A stretch of 64,000 bases of DNA. Source: Archegozetes longisetosus. Taxonomy: Eukaryota > Arthropoda > Arachnida > Sarcoptiformes > Trhypochthoniidae. The stretch spans positions 1 to 64,000 of the forward strand of contig JAEMBT020000154.1 of assembly GCA_018873245.2 (NCBI GenBank), read 5' to 3'. Below are positions 1-11,279 of this stretch, in pieces. Position 1 is the stretch's first letter. Each line of letters begins with the position of its first letter. Both the position numbers and the translations under genes were made by a program. The notes beneath the pieces are model-generated. The model did not search any database, was not told where the DNA came from, and saw only the letters and a list, made by a program, of their open reading frames with translations.

Positions 1-1460
1 ATATAAGCAATTAGCCGCTATTTTATTTATGATAAAGTTTAATTCATTCTTACACATTGAATGAGACGGAATTGAGATAATTATCACAATTTTAAAAACA
101 ATTCTTTTAAGTTCAACATCTCAAACGACTCATTTATTTATAGATGAGTGAATATTTTAGATGATGATTCAGGATATATATTATTTAATTACTGTCAAAT
201 AGATTATATGACAATTTTTATCTTTACTAAGTGAGAGAGAATCATTTATAATTATTTTGTCGATGTTTTACGATAGTTGTAGAGCGTTTATGATTAAAAA
301 TTACGAATACTGGATCATCCGGATTGGACGAGAGAGATTAGGATTCTAACAACTTCACCGGAGTTGTGGTCAGTCGGGAAAAGTTGAAATTTTTTACACC
401 AGATTAGCTATTTTTTCCAATGCTTAACATTATTTTTTAAACAATATAGTAATAAACGCCAAAACCGATTCTGATAACGAGTTGTCATGTATGAACTTTA
501 ATTTATATCGAAATTTAATTAAATTTCTCATTTCATTAAAATATTGCATATCTTTCGAACAAATGTAATAAGAATAGTCTGATCTATACTGATTTTCTGG
601 AATTGCGAAAATCTCTCATTTCAGCTAAAACTAATCTAGCAATAATATTAAGTATTAAGACGACTTATTACAACAAAACCTAAAGTCATAAAACATTGTA
701 AAACACTACAATAATTAAGACTTTTAGGCATATCATACTCATTAAAAATAAATAAGTCGTGTTTGCTCTAAGAAACAGGATATATCGCTACACAATCATT
801 TTTTACAATATAATTGATCATTAAATACTTTCCTCTATGATCTTATCTTCGAGAAACAAATATGCATCAAACTCTAAGGATTGAAATGCAAAGTATTCTT
901 CACAAAGTTATTTTCAACGGAAATCTTTAACCAGATTACAAAAAATTGGTGATAAATAGTTGATGTGCTGTTTTGTGATCAAAATTTAGTAACCACTGAT
1001 TTGCAGTAAAATTTTGAAGCTATTAATAAAGGAGAACGTACATTAAGCCATCGTGCATGACAAGGACTTTTGATCTTATGGTCTGATGGTGAAGCATCTT
1101 CGACCATAATATAAGATCTGAATTACTTCCATTTCCTGAAAAAATAAAATTTTTCTCACTATCAACATTACGTCTATGAAAGAAAAGCCAATTTCAAGCT
1201 ATCATTTGACCTCCGTCCCTGATTAGTTTCTTTTGGGATTTCGCTCAAAAATCGATAAAAATTAGGAGATAATTTTGGGAAAGTTTTAGAGTGAATCTAG
1301 ACTGGGAACATAGTGAAACCGACAATTGAAGTTTCGATGATTTTCATTGTAGAAAAGTTTAAATCCCCATTATTATATGGAAAACCCCTAAGGATTTTCG
1401 AAAATAATTAAGTATTTTTCAACACTATTGGGTCTATGATGATTTGAGGGGTTTTTCGCC
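1..1460. other. Upstream flank of protease copy A (tandem-unit 5' region), no gene seen
   Basis: No gene is visible here. From about position 57 to 1040 the sequence aligns collinearly, though diverged, with about 10680-12800 upstream of copy B. Shared blocks include the run around 175-290 (matching 11962-12060) and the run around 300-400 (matching 12085-12185, including GAGTTGTGGTCAGTCGGGAA). This shows that A and B sit in duplicated units and not merely duplicated genes. Confidence 0.6.
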
Positions 1461-1908
1461 TCGTGAATCAGAGATTTTTTGTATGAAACCGTTAAAACCA
1501 CTAAAATTTTCGGAAAACTCCTATATTTTTAGAATTTAATTTGAATTCAGGCTATGGTTTATCCATGACTCAGTTAAGATGTTCAGTACCTAAGGTGTTA
1601 AATTTTAAAAAATCTAAAACTTTCTCTTACTCCGATGGTCGATGCAGCTCAGTGGCTATTGCATCAACCTTTCGACTCAACGGAGGGCATTTCGATACTA
1701 TAACCACTGAGCTGCATCAACCATCGGAATTAAATAAAGTTTTCGAGTCTTCTAGGTTTAATACCTTAGGTACTGAACATCTTAACTGAGTCATGAAATA
1801 ACCCTTAAGTTCTGAAAATGCCCTAAATTCAAATTCTGAACAATACAGAGGTTTCCCGAAAATTTTAGTGATTTACGGATTTCATACGAAAATTCTCTGA
1901 CTCATAAG
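1461..1908. repeat. Long foldback (hairpin) element upstream of copy A
   Basis: The two halves are imperfect inverted copies centred near 1685. The block with CATGACTCAGTTAAGATG at about 1563 returns inverted at about 1775-1795. The block with CACTAAAATTTTCGG at about 1499 returns inverted near 1857-1872. The inner arms (about 1553-1800) are the better match. It is absent upstream of copy B, so it is an insertion specific to A. It ends about 75 bp before the TATA box of A. The open frame it contains is a by-product of the palindrome. It could be a foldback MITE or a source of hairpin RNA. Confidence 0.8.
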
Positions 1909-1926
1909 AAATATATTATTGAGCGT

Positions 1927-1993
1927 GTTATCGTTATCTTCGTCGGTAATAACTTTTTATGGCAGAGTATATGAAAAATTGGGTATAAAAATA
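1927..1993 (+). promoter_or_regulatory. Core promoter of protease copy A
   Basis: TATAAAAATA at 1984-1993 lies 64 bp before the initiator ATG. About 40 bp further upstream, 1927-1952 carries two TTATC (GATA-type) sites. The second site with its following TTCRTCGGTAATAA is conserved at the same distance upstream of copy B (14578-14603) and copy C. Conservation of this block while the surrounding DNA has diverged suggests function. GATA sites would fit gut or fat-body expression in an arthropod, but that is inference. Confidence 0.6.
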
Positions 1994-2056
1994 AATGTCC
2001 TTAAGTAAAGACCATTCTTTAGTTGTGTGGCATAAGTCAAATTATTATTGATAGAT

Positions 2057-5000
2057 ATGAAAGTCATATTATTTTGCATAACCTCATTGTGGATCAGTAT
2101 ATTGTCTGCTGAAATACGCCAGTTCTCAGACGAGAGTGTGATTCCCGATCGATACATAATTAAGTTGAAGGACGGCATCCCATCGAGATCTTTTGTAAAC
2201 AGTCACTCATTGCGAAAAAAGGATGGGGCTTTGATTTCTTTGAAAGAGAATGTTGAGTTTATATATGAAACCGCTTTGAATGGCTTTTCGGCCCAATTGA
2301 CGAAAGTCAGTTGCACGAGCTTAACTCAATGGCTGAGGTTCGTATTCGTTATCATGTATGCATATACGAAATACGGTTTAAAGTTGATAAATAAAAAACA
2401 GAACTTTGGAAGTTTTTTCAGATTCGAACCTAAAAGGAGAACAAAATATCTATCTAAATCTAACGATAGCTTTATTTTGGTGTTTGATTGCATAAATTTA
2501 ACAGACTCGTACATTTATAATGGATTTTCCAATAAATAGTATTGTAACCACACAGAGGGAAGTGACAAAACATACTAAACACCTTCCAAGCACTGGGAAT
2601 CCCCTAAGTCTTCATTTAAAATGTCTCAAAATTTAGTTGATGTTTAGGTTCGTCTTGCGATGAACTAACTTAAAAATTTTATATGCAATAAAAATAATAA
2701 AATCTAAGATAGAAATTGATGTAACTTCAGAAAAATAGTCAGTTTTGACTTCGTTCAGCTTAATTTTCAGAATGTCGCTAACTCCCTATTTTCAGTGAAA
2801 TACCAATTAGAAAAATTTTTATATGTTCGTATAATTTTAACAGAAGATTGATAGTTTACATGAGATTGATAGAAAATACCAGTTTTTTTCGCAGACTAAG
2901 AACTTTAAATCTGAATTATTCTGAAGCTTTTATAAATATTCTCTCAAGTAGTGAAGAACATAAGCTAGCTTTGAGCTGCGCTGCGCTTGAAGCTCACTTT
3001 TAACTGTCTTTGAGCTTATAAGCTCGAGCTTCGAGCTCAGCTCATTTGAAGCTGACTTACTTAATAAAGCAAAAAAGAGTATTCACTGTAAAATAGCAAT
3101 GATTGTTGAATTACTTCTCGTATGTTAAAAAATTAGATATTAAATTAGATCTATCGAATTGAATGATGAGATGCATTTCTGAATTATGAATCATTGTTTT
3201 CAAAATAAATTTCAATTTAAACCGAAATTTAGTGCGATAACTGTTTATTTGAAGAAAGAATTAATTATATTCTAAGGCCTTAAAAGTAATATTATTTCTA
3301 TTCACTGATTAAATATCTTTATATTCGAAATAAGATAATCTCAAATAATTTTTGATAATTATTCAATATAAGAGGAAATTGTTGTTTGAAACTGTTTTCA
3401 ACATGACTTGACAAGAAAGTGAAATACAATCAGAAGACTCACAATCATTAATAGGTGATACAGATGTCGAAATTTGAATTCATTCTTCAAACTTTACGAT
3501 CAAAATTAATATATTTTTGCGCAAATACTTCATTATAACTTGAAATAAATACTTGTTACAAAGATTACTACTCATTATTTTAGTTTTTAATTTTTAACAT
3601 AAGCTCAGCAGCGCAGCTCGCAGCTTGGACCCGAGCTTCTTAGTACAAGCGCAGCTCAAGCCAAATTTGACAGAAGCGCACCTCAGAGCTCAGCAATTTT
3701 GAGCTGCGCTTATAGAAGCTCGAGCTTGAAGCTCAAGATTTCGGACCAACGCTCTTCACTACTCTTAAGTACAGAAGCGTTAAACACTATTCTCCAATGA
3801 GGCCATTAATAAACATTAAAAGAACTTCAATGTAAAATCAAATTATTACTGAATTAATAAGAATACTTAGATTATCCACTTATTTAAATTGAATAATTTT
3901 CTGACTGAAACCAAAGAAAACTTGGAACAGCTTATGCAGCCCAATTTGAATTGTGTATCTTTTAAGCGTATAAAATAAGCTATCATAAACATTTAATATT
4001 AGACAAAATGCGCATGTCTATTTATTGAATAAACTATTAATTAAACTGAATTTATTAAATAAAAGTATTGATAAAGTATAGATTACCTATCTATTATTCG
4101 CACCTTATATTTTCACGTGAATTGAATTTTTTATTTTATATGAAGGTCGAGTTCATTGAAAGTGATCAAATTGTAACAGCTGACGTAATTGTTACTCAAT
4201 TTAACTCTCCCTGGGGTTTAGCGCGAACATCAACGCGTAATAAATTAGATTATGAAGACATTTTTTATAACTATATCTTCGATTCAACGGCAGGCGACGG
4301 CTCAACTGTTTACGTCATCGATTCGGTAAGTGAGAATTTAATCCCTTTATCTGTGTCTGCGTTAATCCACCATTTCATACTTGATTCCGATGTAGGTTTA
4401 ACAATGAGTAATCGAATCTAAACATTAGAGATGATAATCTATGTCTTCGTGCTTTTAAAAGCAGAATGACTACTTTAATACATCGATAAAATCCTCGACT
4501 CAGAATGTAACTTTAATCAGCAATTCAGTTCCAATAGGAAATTACAATAATATTACTTGAAAAATACAAGTTAACTCTCGTGATAGAATCTGATTCCATT
4601 AACTCATGCGCAATACTTATACTATAATAACGAAAATTCAAAATGCGCTCAACTTTTTGTAAACACCATTTTTATTGTTTTAATTACTCACCTTACATTT
4701 TTGTAGAATGTTATACTCCCAAGAAATCCATTGCCATTCAGTTATTCGTTGCATACCCGATAGATGTTCTTAGAAATGTTTTTGATTCTAGAGCCTAGTC
4801 TCATTTAAGTTACAAAATCAATTATTTGCATCAATTCTGGACCTTGAATTATATATTTTAAGTAAATAAAATAGATATAATAATGTAGATTAACATCAAA
4901 TTCTGTGTTTATATCATCATTCAATTAACAGGGAGTCAAAATAAATCACACTGACTTTTCGGGCCGTGCCTCATATGGCTTCAATGCAATAAATGGCGAA

Positions 5001-8000
5001 CCAGATGACGACTTAAACGGTATTTTTCTATATTCACATGATAACTATAATAACAAAATACAGGGTTGCCACGAACCTTTTACCCGGGGGTTACAGAGAA
5101 AACCACAAAAGGTACATATATAAATTATATATAAAATTAATTGTTTTTTAAAACGGAATTGATGTGTGTAAACGTTATCTTTAAAAATTTCTATCGATGG
5201 GGTTTAGTAGCGCCATATAGTGGCCCGGAAATTCCCCAGATATGAACGCTGCAGAGCATTTTAGAGCTATAATTAAAGATGAAGTTGAGAATAAAATGTT
5301 GGATGAGTCTAGTTCTAACAGATTTTCTGCTGAAGTCTTGAAAAATCACATTACAGAAGTTTTAACTTCAATGGAAAGAGATACTGAACTTTATGTTAAA
5401 CTTTTATGCTCATATCCTTCAAGAATTACTGCTATAATAGCTGCTAATGGAAAACATACTGATTATTGACTAAATAAATTATTTCCATTTTAAAAAACTA
5501 ATATATTGATATATTATTCATACTTGTATCTCTCGTGGTTTTCTCTGTAACCCCCGGGTAAAAGGTTCGTGGCAACCCTTTATATCCACAAAAAACTGGA
5601 TATTCGCAAATTTACGAATTTTATGTAAAGTTTATGAAAAGCTGGAAGTCAAAAGAATTTATCTCGAGCTAAACTTGTTTTTCAATTTCGTTTTAATCAT
5701 TCAAATTGAATCATGCAATTCATACAAATGAATTAAACATGTGTTTTAGACCAAATATAACAAGTGCACAATCTCCTTAAATTACAGGGTTGTTTTTATG
5801 TATGTATCAAAATAAAATTGACAGAATTTTTTTAATAACCCGTTTCGACGTCATTTTTCGAGTGTTTTTGAAAGAAGAAAGTCTGGCATTTTGTTTATCA
5901 GTGATTTTGTGTTTTAAAATGGCCTCCGCTAAGACTTCTTATACGATTGACCAAAGAGTGGCCATCATCAGAATTCATTACCAGAAGAATTCAACTCCAC
6001 AGGAAGTTTGTAGGGCAGACCATATTCGGCAGACATTAATGTCTGTGATTTCTTTTTATGGGGTGCAGTCAAAGATAAAGTGTATGTCACGCCTAATGAG
6101 AACCTCGAACAGCTCAAAGAGCGCATTTGTGAGGTGATTCATACCATGCCAATAGACACTATCAACAGAGCAATTGATAACTTTTATACTCGTCTTCACC
6201 ATTTGGTTACTATCGAAGGAAAAAATTTTGAAAACCTTTTGAATTGAATGCCATACTTTTCTCAATAAAATACTTTTTGTTCTATCAAAATCGCTTCAAT
6301 AGTTTTCATTTTATTAGAGATTTAGTTTGATATATACATAAAAACAGCCCTGTATGTACATGTAATAAATAGAGCATTGCCAAAAGTCGATTTGAAAAGT
6401 TGAAAAAAATCGACTACAATAGTCGATGAAAAAAGTTGAAAAAAGTCGAAAAAAGTCAGCTAAATAAAGTGAAATAACAGTAATAAAAAGTTGAAAAAAG
6501 TTCTTAATTAGAATATTTCTATGGGTACACTCATTTACTAAACTTAGGGATCAAATATAGTCAATAAAAGTAAAAAATGTTGTCAAAAAAGTTAAAAAAT
6601 TTGAAAAAGTCGTGTTTAGTCATTTTCGACATTTTTGGCCTTTAAAGTCAAAATAGTGAAGAAAAGTCAAAAAGGTCAGATGCAATGCTCTAAATATAAC
6701 TTATCGGTTTGAATATCCAATACATCTCCAAATTCTCTAATATATCTTTTGAATCTAGATATTTTGTCTTTTGGCATATTTCAAATGATTAATTAATTGA
6801 TTTTCAATTGGAATAACACATTGAAAACGTTCGTTTTTGTGTTATTAGTTAAAACATGTCTACGTATTTATCTATATGTACTAGGATTAAGGGTAAAAAA
6901 AAGTCAATAAAAGGCTAAAAAGTCGAAAATGAGCTAAAAGTTGATTTTAGTCATTTTTGACTTTTTACAACTTTTCAACATTAAAAGTTACAAAAAGTTT
7001 TGAAAGTCAAAGTCAATGCTATAGTAATAAATCCTTATTAAATAATGAATATAATATTAGATTTGAATTTGTATGCCACATTACAATGAAACATGCTATA
7101 AGTCTTTTCAATTTTCAGCCTTTATCATATTAAGTACCAGGAAATTTACAACTGAATACTAAATTGGGTCACTAGAATGACATTTCGAAGATGCTTGATA
7201 AATCAAATATCTTTCAGATCAAATTTAATGTGATTCAATGCATTCTTGAAAAGCATTTTACATCTAAAACTATTTTTAGACTAAAATTTATACAGCTAGG
7301 CTTCTGGAATGATTCTTCAACTATTAATAAAAGTCCCATGTCAGTCTAGTGATTGCAGCTCTTTAAAGTATAGAATACTTTCACACTTTGAAAAATACTA
7401 AACCATAGGTCATGGAACTCACGTCGCTGGAACTGTTGCGGGCATTTTACATGGTATTGCAAAAAGTGCGTTAATCGTTTCCGTTAAAGTTCTGAACCGA
7501 AACAACACTGGATCCTCGAGGTATGTCTACTTAGTAATCTAACGTAATTTCGAGATTTTAGGCTTTTTAAGATATTTTAATCGAAAGATTATTAAAAATT
7601 ATAGCGGTGTTGTCGCTGGGGTTGACTGGGTCACGAAAAACGCGAAAGTAAGGTTTTATTAATTTATGTTCTCATTTAATGGATATTTCTTGTTAATTCA
7701 AATATACAATTACCTTATAGCCCAAATCTGTGATTAATATGTCCTTGGGTAGTAAGGCACAGAACCAAACTAGTGCTACTGAAATAGCAGTTCAGAATGT
7801 AAATATAATTTGTACCATCACTTAATTTGTTCGTTTGTTTAACTTGTTTAATATTCACGCGTGATGATTGTAATATTCATAAAAGATTTTATATTTGATG
7901 CCAAAATGATAGGCTGTAAAAAGTGGTATAACAACAGTGGTCGCTGCAGGAAATTCAAATGAATCTGCATGTAATCATAGGTAAAAGATTTTACTTATAA

Positions 8001-8650
8001 AGTATCGACCGAACATTTAATTTATAAAACATCACAAGACTTACTACTTCTCCTACAACCATCTATCCTTCAATAAAACAAATATTTGTCTATTCATACT
8101 ATTGGTTAGAACTTTCTATTAAACTTAAGTGACATTATCGTATTTATAGTCCTGCGAGAGAACAATTGGCTATAACTGTAGCTGCGTCCACCATTAATGA
8201 CACGGCCGCTACATTTACAAATTTTGGCGAGTGCGTCGACGTTTTCGGACCAGGTTCACTATCAATTAAATTATTAATACATTTGATTATTAAAATATAA
8301 GCAATTGCACTCATTTTACAACTGCAGGAGTTGATATTTTAAGCGATGGAATTGAATCGATATTTGATACGAGAATCATGTCCGGGACATCGATGGCCAG
8401 TCCTCACGTCGCAGGACTGGCTGCATATTTGCTAAGTATATATGATTTGTCGAATCCTGCTGAAGTTGAAGATAAAATCAAGAGTTTATGTACTAGAGGT
8501 GCTATCTCTGGAATTTATGATGATCAAATGCAAAATACTTCAAACTTATTGATTTTTAATGGAGCCAATGATTTTAAGTGTAATAAAATTAAAATCTTAT
8601 CTCTAGTAATCACTTTTGGTTTGATTATAAAGATTTTTGAGATTTATTGA
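2057..8650 (+). CDS. Proteinase K-type subtilisin (S8/I9), copy A, shifted exon 1
   Basis: Secreted serine endopeptidase with nine exons: 2057-2337 (or 2341), 4146-4325, 4932-5019, 7409-7520, 7605-7647, 7721-7798, 7913-7980, 8150-8253, 8328-8650. Exon 1 carries the signal peptide and the I9 inhibitor propeptide ([13 protein letters not shown]). Catalytic residues are present: Asp in VYVIDS|GVK, His in GHGTHVAGT, the oxyanion Asn in AAGNSN, and Ser in [12 protein letters not shown]. Exon 1 is one base shorter than in copy B near 2298, so the B-type donor (GTTCGT at 2338) puts exon 2 out of frame. A donor four bases on (GTATTC at 2342) would keep exons 2-9 in frame, giving about 426 residues with a changed end of the propeptide. 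It could be a recent pseudogene, a functional variant, or a base error. All other splice sites and frames are intact. The start is the Met shared with B. Introns 1 and 3 are swollen by transposons. Confidence 0.8.
2949..3761. mobile_element. hAT-type non-autonomous element in intron 1 of copy A
   Basis: Ends are TAGTGAAGA and TCTTCACTA, flanked by 8-bp target duplications CTCTCAAG (2941-2948) and CTCTTAAG (3762-3769), which differ at one base. About 100-150 bp inside each end are packed with GAGCT/AGCTC words in both orientations, as expected of hAT subterminal transposase-binding arrays. No transposase is seen. The one mismatch in the duplication points to moderate age. Confidence 0.8.
5061..5580. 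mobile_element. TIR element in intron 3 of copy A carrying a small ORF
   Basis: Near-perfect terminal inverted repeats of about 50 bp begin CAGGGTTGCCACGAACC and include ACCCGGGGGTTACAGAG. They are flanked by TA on both sides. The ends resemble TA-inserting DNA transposons, but I do not recognise the superfamily. The TIRs barely differ, so insertion is recent. The centre holds an intact 75-codon frame. Confidence 0.8.
5242..5469 (+). CDS. Small ORF inside the 5061-5580 element, unrecognised
   Basis: This is a 75-residue frame with a true ATG and a TGA stop, filling most of the DNA between the element's inverted repeats. Its composition is protein-like: charged, helical-looking and not low-complexity, with no signal peptide or membrane segment. 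I see no known domain. It may be a captured fragment of an exon or the terminal remnant of the parent element's own protein. It could also be chance, since 225 open bases in AT-rich DNA is not decisive. Confidence 0.35.
   Translation: MNAAEHFRAIIKDEVENKMLDESSSNRFSAEVLKNHITEVLTSMERDTELYVKLLCSYPSRITAIIAANGKHTDY
5785..6352 (+). mobile_element. Mariner-like element with internal deletion
   Basis: Inverted ends CAGGGTTGTTTTTATGTAT and its imperfect complement near 6330 are flanked by TA on both sides. Inside, a frame from 5920 begins [18 protein letters not shown], like the N-terminal helix-turn-helix of Tc1/mariner transposases. From about 6024 another frame reads [18 protein letters not shown], the block around the third catalytic acidic residue, and runs to a stop at 6247. 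The middle of the transposase is missing, so the copy is non-autonomous. It is a different subfamily from the copy at 42869. It lies in intron 3 of protease copy A. Confidence 0.85.
6371..6691. repeat. MITE-like element rich in AAAAGTCGAAAA words
   Basis: Ends are AGAGCATTGC and GCAATGCTCT. The interior is a run of degenerate AGTCGAAAA and TTGAAAAAAGTC words in both orientations. No clear target duplication was found. A shorter related copy follows at about 6877-7022. Confidence 0.55.
6877..7022. repeat. Partial copy of the AGTCGAAAA element
   Basis: It shares the AAAAGTCGAAAAT and GACTTTTTACAACTTTTC words of the element at 6371-6691 and ends in GTCAATGCTATAG, close to that element's terminal motif. 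Only one end is convincing. Confidence 0.4.
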
Positions 8651-10130
8651 ATACATTCATTTTATCAGAAAATTCTCCTAAAAATGCTTTTATAACGCTT
8701 TTCTAAAATGCTAAATTTTATATTGACCAAAACTAAGAACAACTGTATCAAAAATGGACATCAAGTTAAGGAAATCACTTTCTCTTATTTTCTGCAACCA
8801 ATAATAAATGTATACGAAGTAAACGCTTGACCGAGACTTTTTAGACCGTATAGTAATTACTGTCAGAAAAAATTTTATATAAAGCATAAAATTCTTAACG
8901 AATGTCATTTACTATCAAAAAGTAATATATGTCCTTCAAAGTTTTGGTCAAAATGAATAACAAATGAAGTATTTTCTTACAATGCATATAATTTTCATAA
9001 CTTGCTTGTTTTGTAAAAAATTTATTTGACAGCAGTTAAACCTCGTATAAAATTTTTCTGAAAATATCTACTACATTTCTTACTGCATAAAATCAATTTT
9101 TTCGTTAAATTTTATTCAGTAGAATCAATAACTTTTGAACTGAACTACAGTATCAAACAATTTAGAAAATTAGACCGAACTAAAATAATGTGACTTATCA
9201 AATAACCTTTCTCTTCGTAACTATTGGGTAATTCTCAATCGAACAATTGAATGGTTGTGTAATAAAGGTCATTCTTGAGTTAACCACTTATTTGGATCTA
9301 GTTTTCACCCTTTGAATGGATTTATACTCTAACCATAAAATTGAAATCAGAATAATTGAGAAAGGAAAGATTAATAAAAATCGAACTAATTAAGAATATT
9401 ACAATAGTGATTAATGATAAAAAGCTTTAATGACCATTTCATTCTTTTGAGTTGACTGAGATACGACCCTTTATTATTTACAAGCCCAATTGATTCCCTA
9501 TTTAAACATATTTTCAATAATCAACTCCTACAAAGTTGAGTTGAATCCACAACTTTACCTACAAAATTCTTGACTTCAATCTGAATATAACAATAACTTT
9601 ATGCCAAACAAAGAAATGCTGGTATCAGGAGAACTCTTCAATCGGTTTAATAATTATTGATTTGGCACAAACTGTTTTTCTTCAATTCATATAAATGAGT
9701 GGCATTTAAATTAAGGCATCCAATAATTCCTTTTACCATTTGATTAATCAGTAACAAAATCATGTCGCAGTCACACTTCACTTGATTCCATACGAATGAA
9801 TTTGAGCGTGAGAGCCTCTCATCCAAAAAAAATTGAAGTTATGTCTGAAGTTGATGTGAAGCAATTATTCGAATTGAGAATTAAACTAAGATATCATTTT
9901 CTTGTTTGATTTTAAAGTGCTATTATAAGTCACACCACTTATCGATACCTTTTTAAATTCTAAATTAATAAATGGGTTAAATGTAGAAATTAAAATGCGT
10001 TATGTGCTTAATATATTAAAGTATCGAAATGACTTTAGTTAGCAGTAATCTATTAGATACCATAAAGGACATTGCCCAACGCTGCCTATCATATATTTTT
10101 AAATATATGATAACATATTTAATCACGATG
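8651..10130. other. 3' flank of copy A, no gene seen
   Basis: AT-rich non-coding DNA. The first 250 bp align weakly with the 3' flank of copy B (for example the word ATACGAAGTA near 8812 and 20118), so they belong to the tandem unit. Beyond about 8950 I see no gene or element ends. Confidence 0.5.
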
Positions 10131-10650
10131 TAAAATGTAATATTTTGGTGGGGACTCCACCGGACTCCCATTTTAGTTGCCACCGAGGCTTACTCTTGTT
10201 CCTCCAATTCCACGCAGATGTCATTCAGAAATTCTGCGGGAATTGGAATCTCGGGCAGATGTCGTGCATACCCGAGATACCACAGAACTGTCGACATGTA
10301 TTTTTAACGCTGAATCCGAATATCAAATAAAAAATTTTTTATATCGAATAGTTTTCGAGATATTCGAATTTTGTTTAGAATTTTTCGATTTTAAGATTTT
10401 TGAATATATGATATATGTTTTTGATGTGGAATTTAACGCTGACTACAAATATGAAAACCATTTTTCGATATCTTTAATATCCACCGAGTAAATCTATATT
10501 TTATCCCATTTTAAAACTTTAACGCCATCTAACGCTTAAACTATAAGTTGTACCGAGGTGGGCCCATTGGCAATTTTGATCAGGCTGATGACCTCTATTA
10601 AAATATATCATCAGATCCCGAGTGCCAAATTAGGCAGAATCCCATAGACT
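10131..10650. repeat. Probable dispersed repeat between tandem units
   Basis: This block is richer in G and C than its surroundings. It contains a short imperfect hairpin (CCAATTCCACGCAGATG near 10203 against TCTGCGGGAATTGG near 10232) and phrases such as AACGCTGAATCCGAATATC. It has no counterpart in the unit of copy A, so it was gained between the units. No transposase or clear ends were found. Small frames here look like chance. Confidence 0.35.
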
Positions 10651-10740
10651 TTCCGGCAATGTTCTTTATTCCTTTTATGCATCGAATGAGATAGAATTAA
10701 AATGATTATCTTAGCATAATTTTAAAAATAAATCTTTTAA

Positions 10741-11209
10741 CCCTTCGTCACAACTGTGGGGTAAAATGTTCTCAAGTTTGACTTTAAAAAATCTCGCAAA
10801 AACTAACAAAATGTCGTTGTTTCTTGAGAATTTAGGTATTCCTCAGTCATATATCTGGCTTTGAATGACAAAAAATCTGATTAATTTAGGCTTATAACTT
10901 TAATCAATTTTTTTCTGGAAATATTTTGACTGAGGACAGAAATTTCCCCAACATCGCAGTGCTTTGTGTTTACTATATGTGTCGCAGTGCTGTAATGTCG
11001 CTACTAGCAATTTGAACCACTGATGACGCTGTAGCAGATAATAACTAAAAATTAACTAATTAGTATATTTAAACTTCGAAAACAAGGGCTAACCTTGATT
11101 TTCAAAGCATTCAGACTAACCTAGAACAGATATAAGGGTGGAAAATATGGAGCAACACTTTACCCCACAGTTAATTTTACGTTTTCGGAAGTTAAGTTGT
11201 GACGAAGGG
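10741..11209. mobile_element. piggyBac-like MITE, copy 1
   Basis: Ends are CCCTTCGTCACAAC and GTTGTGACGAAGGG, exactly flanked by TTAA (10737-10740 and 11210-11213), the piggyBac target. A second inverted pair (TGTGGGGTAAA near 10757 and TTTACCCCACA near 11159) lies inside. No coding capacity. An older relative with the same interior is at 61043-61508. Confidence 0.85.
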
Positions 11210-11279
11210 TTAAGTATTTCATTTCAAATGATTCATTTAATAGATGAGTGAAAATTTTATATGATGATTTATGATGTAT

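Noticed and set aside
1541-1789. 82-codon open frame
   Set aside because: Lies entirely in the foldback element, with no domain or splice context, and the symmetry of the hairpin explains the open run.
10145-10491. Overlapping frames of 61 and 104 codons
   Set aside because: They overlap in different frames in a repeat-like block and resemble no protein.
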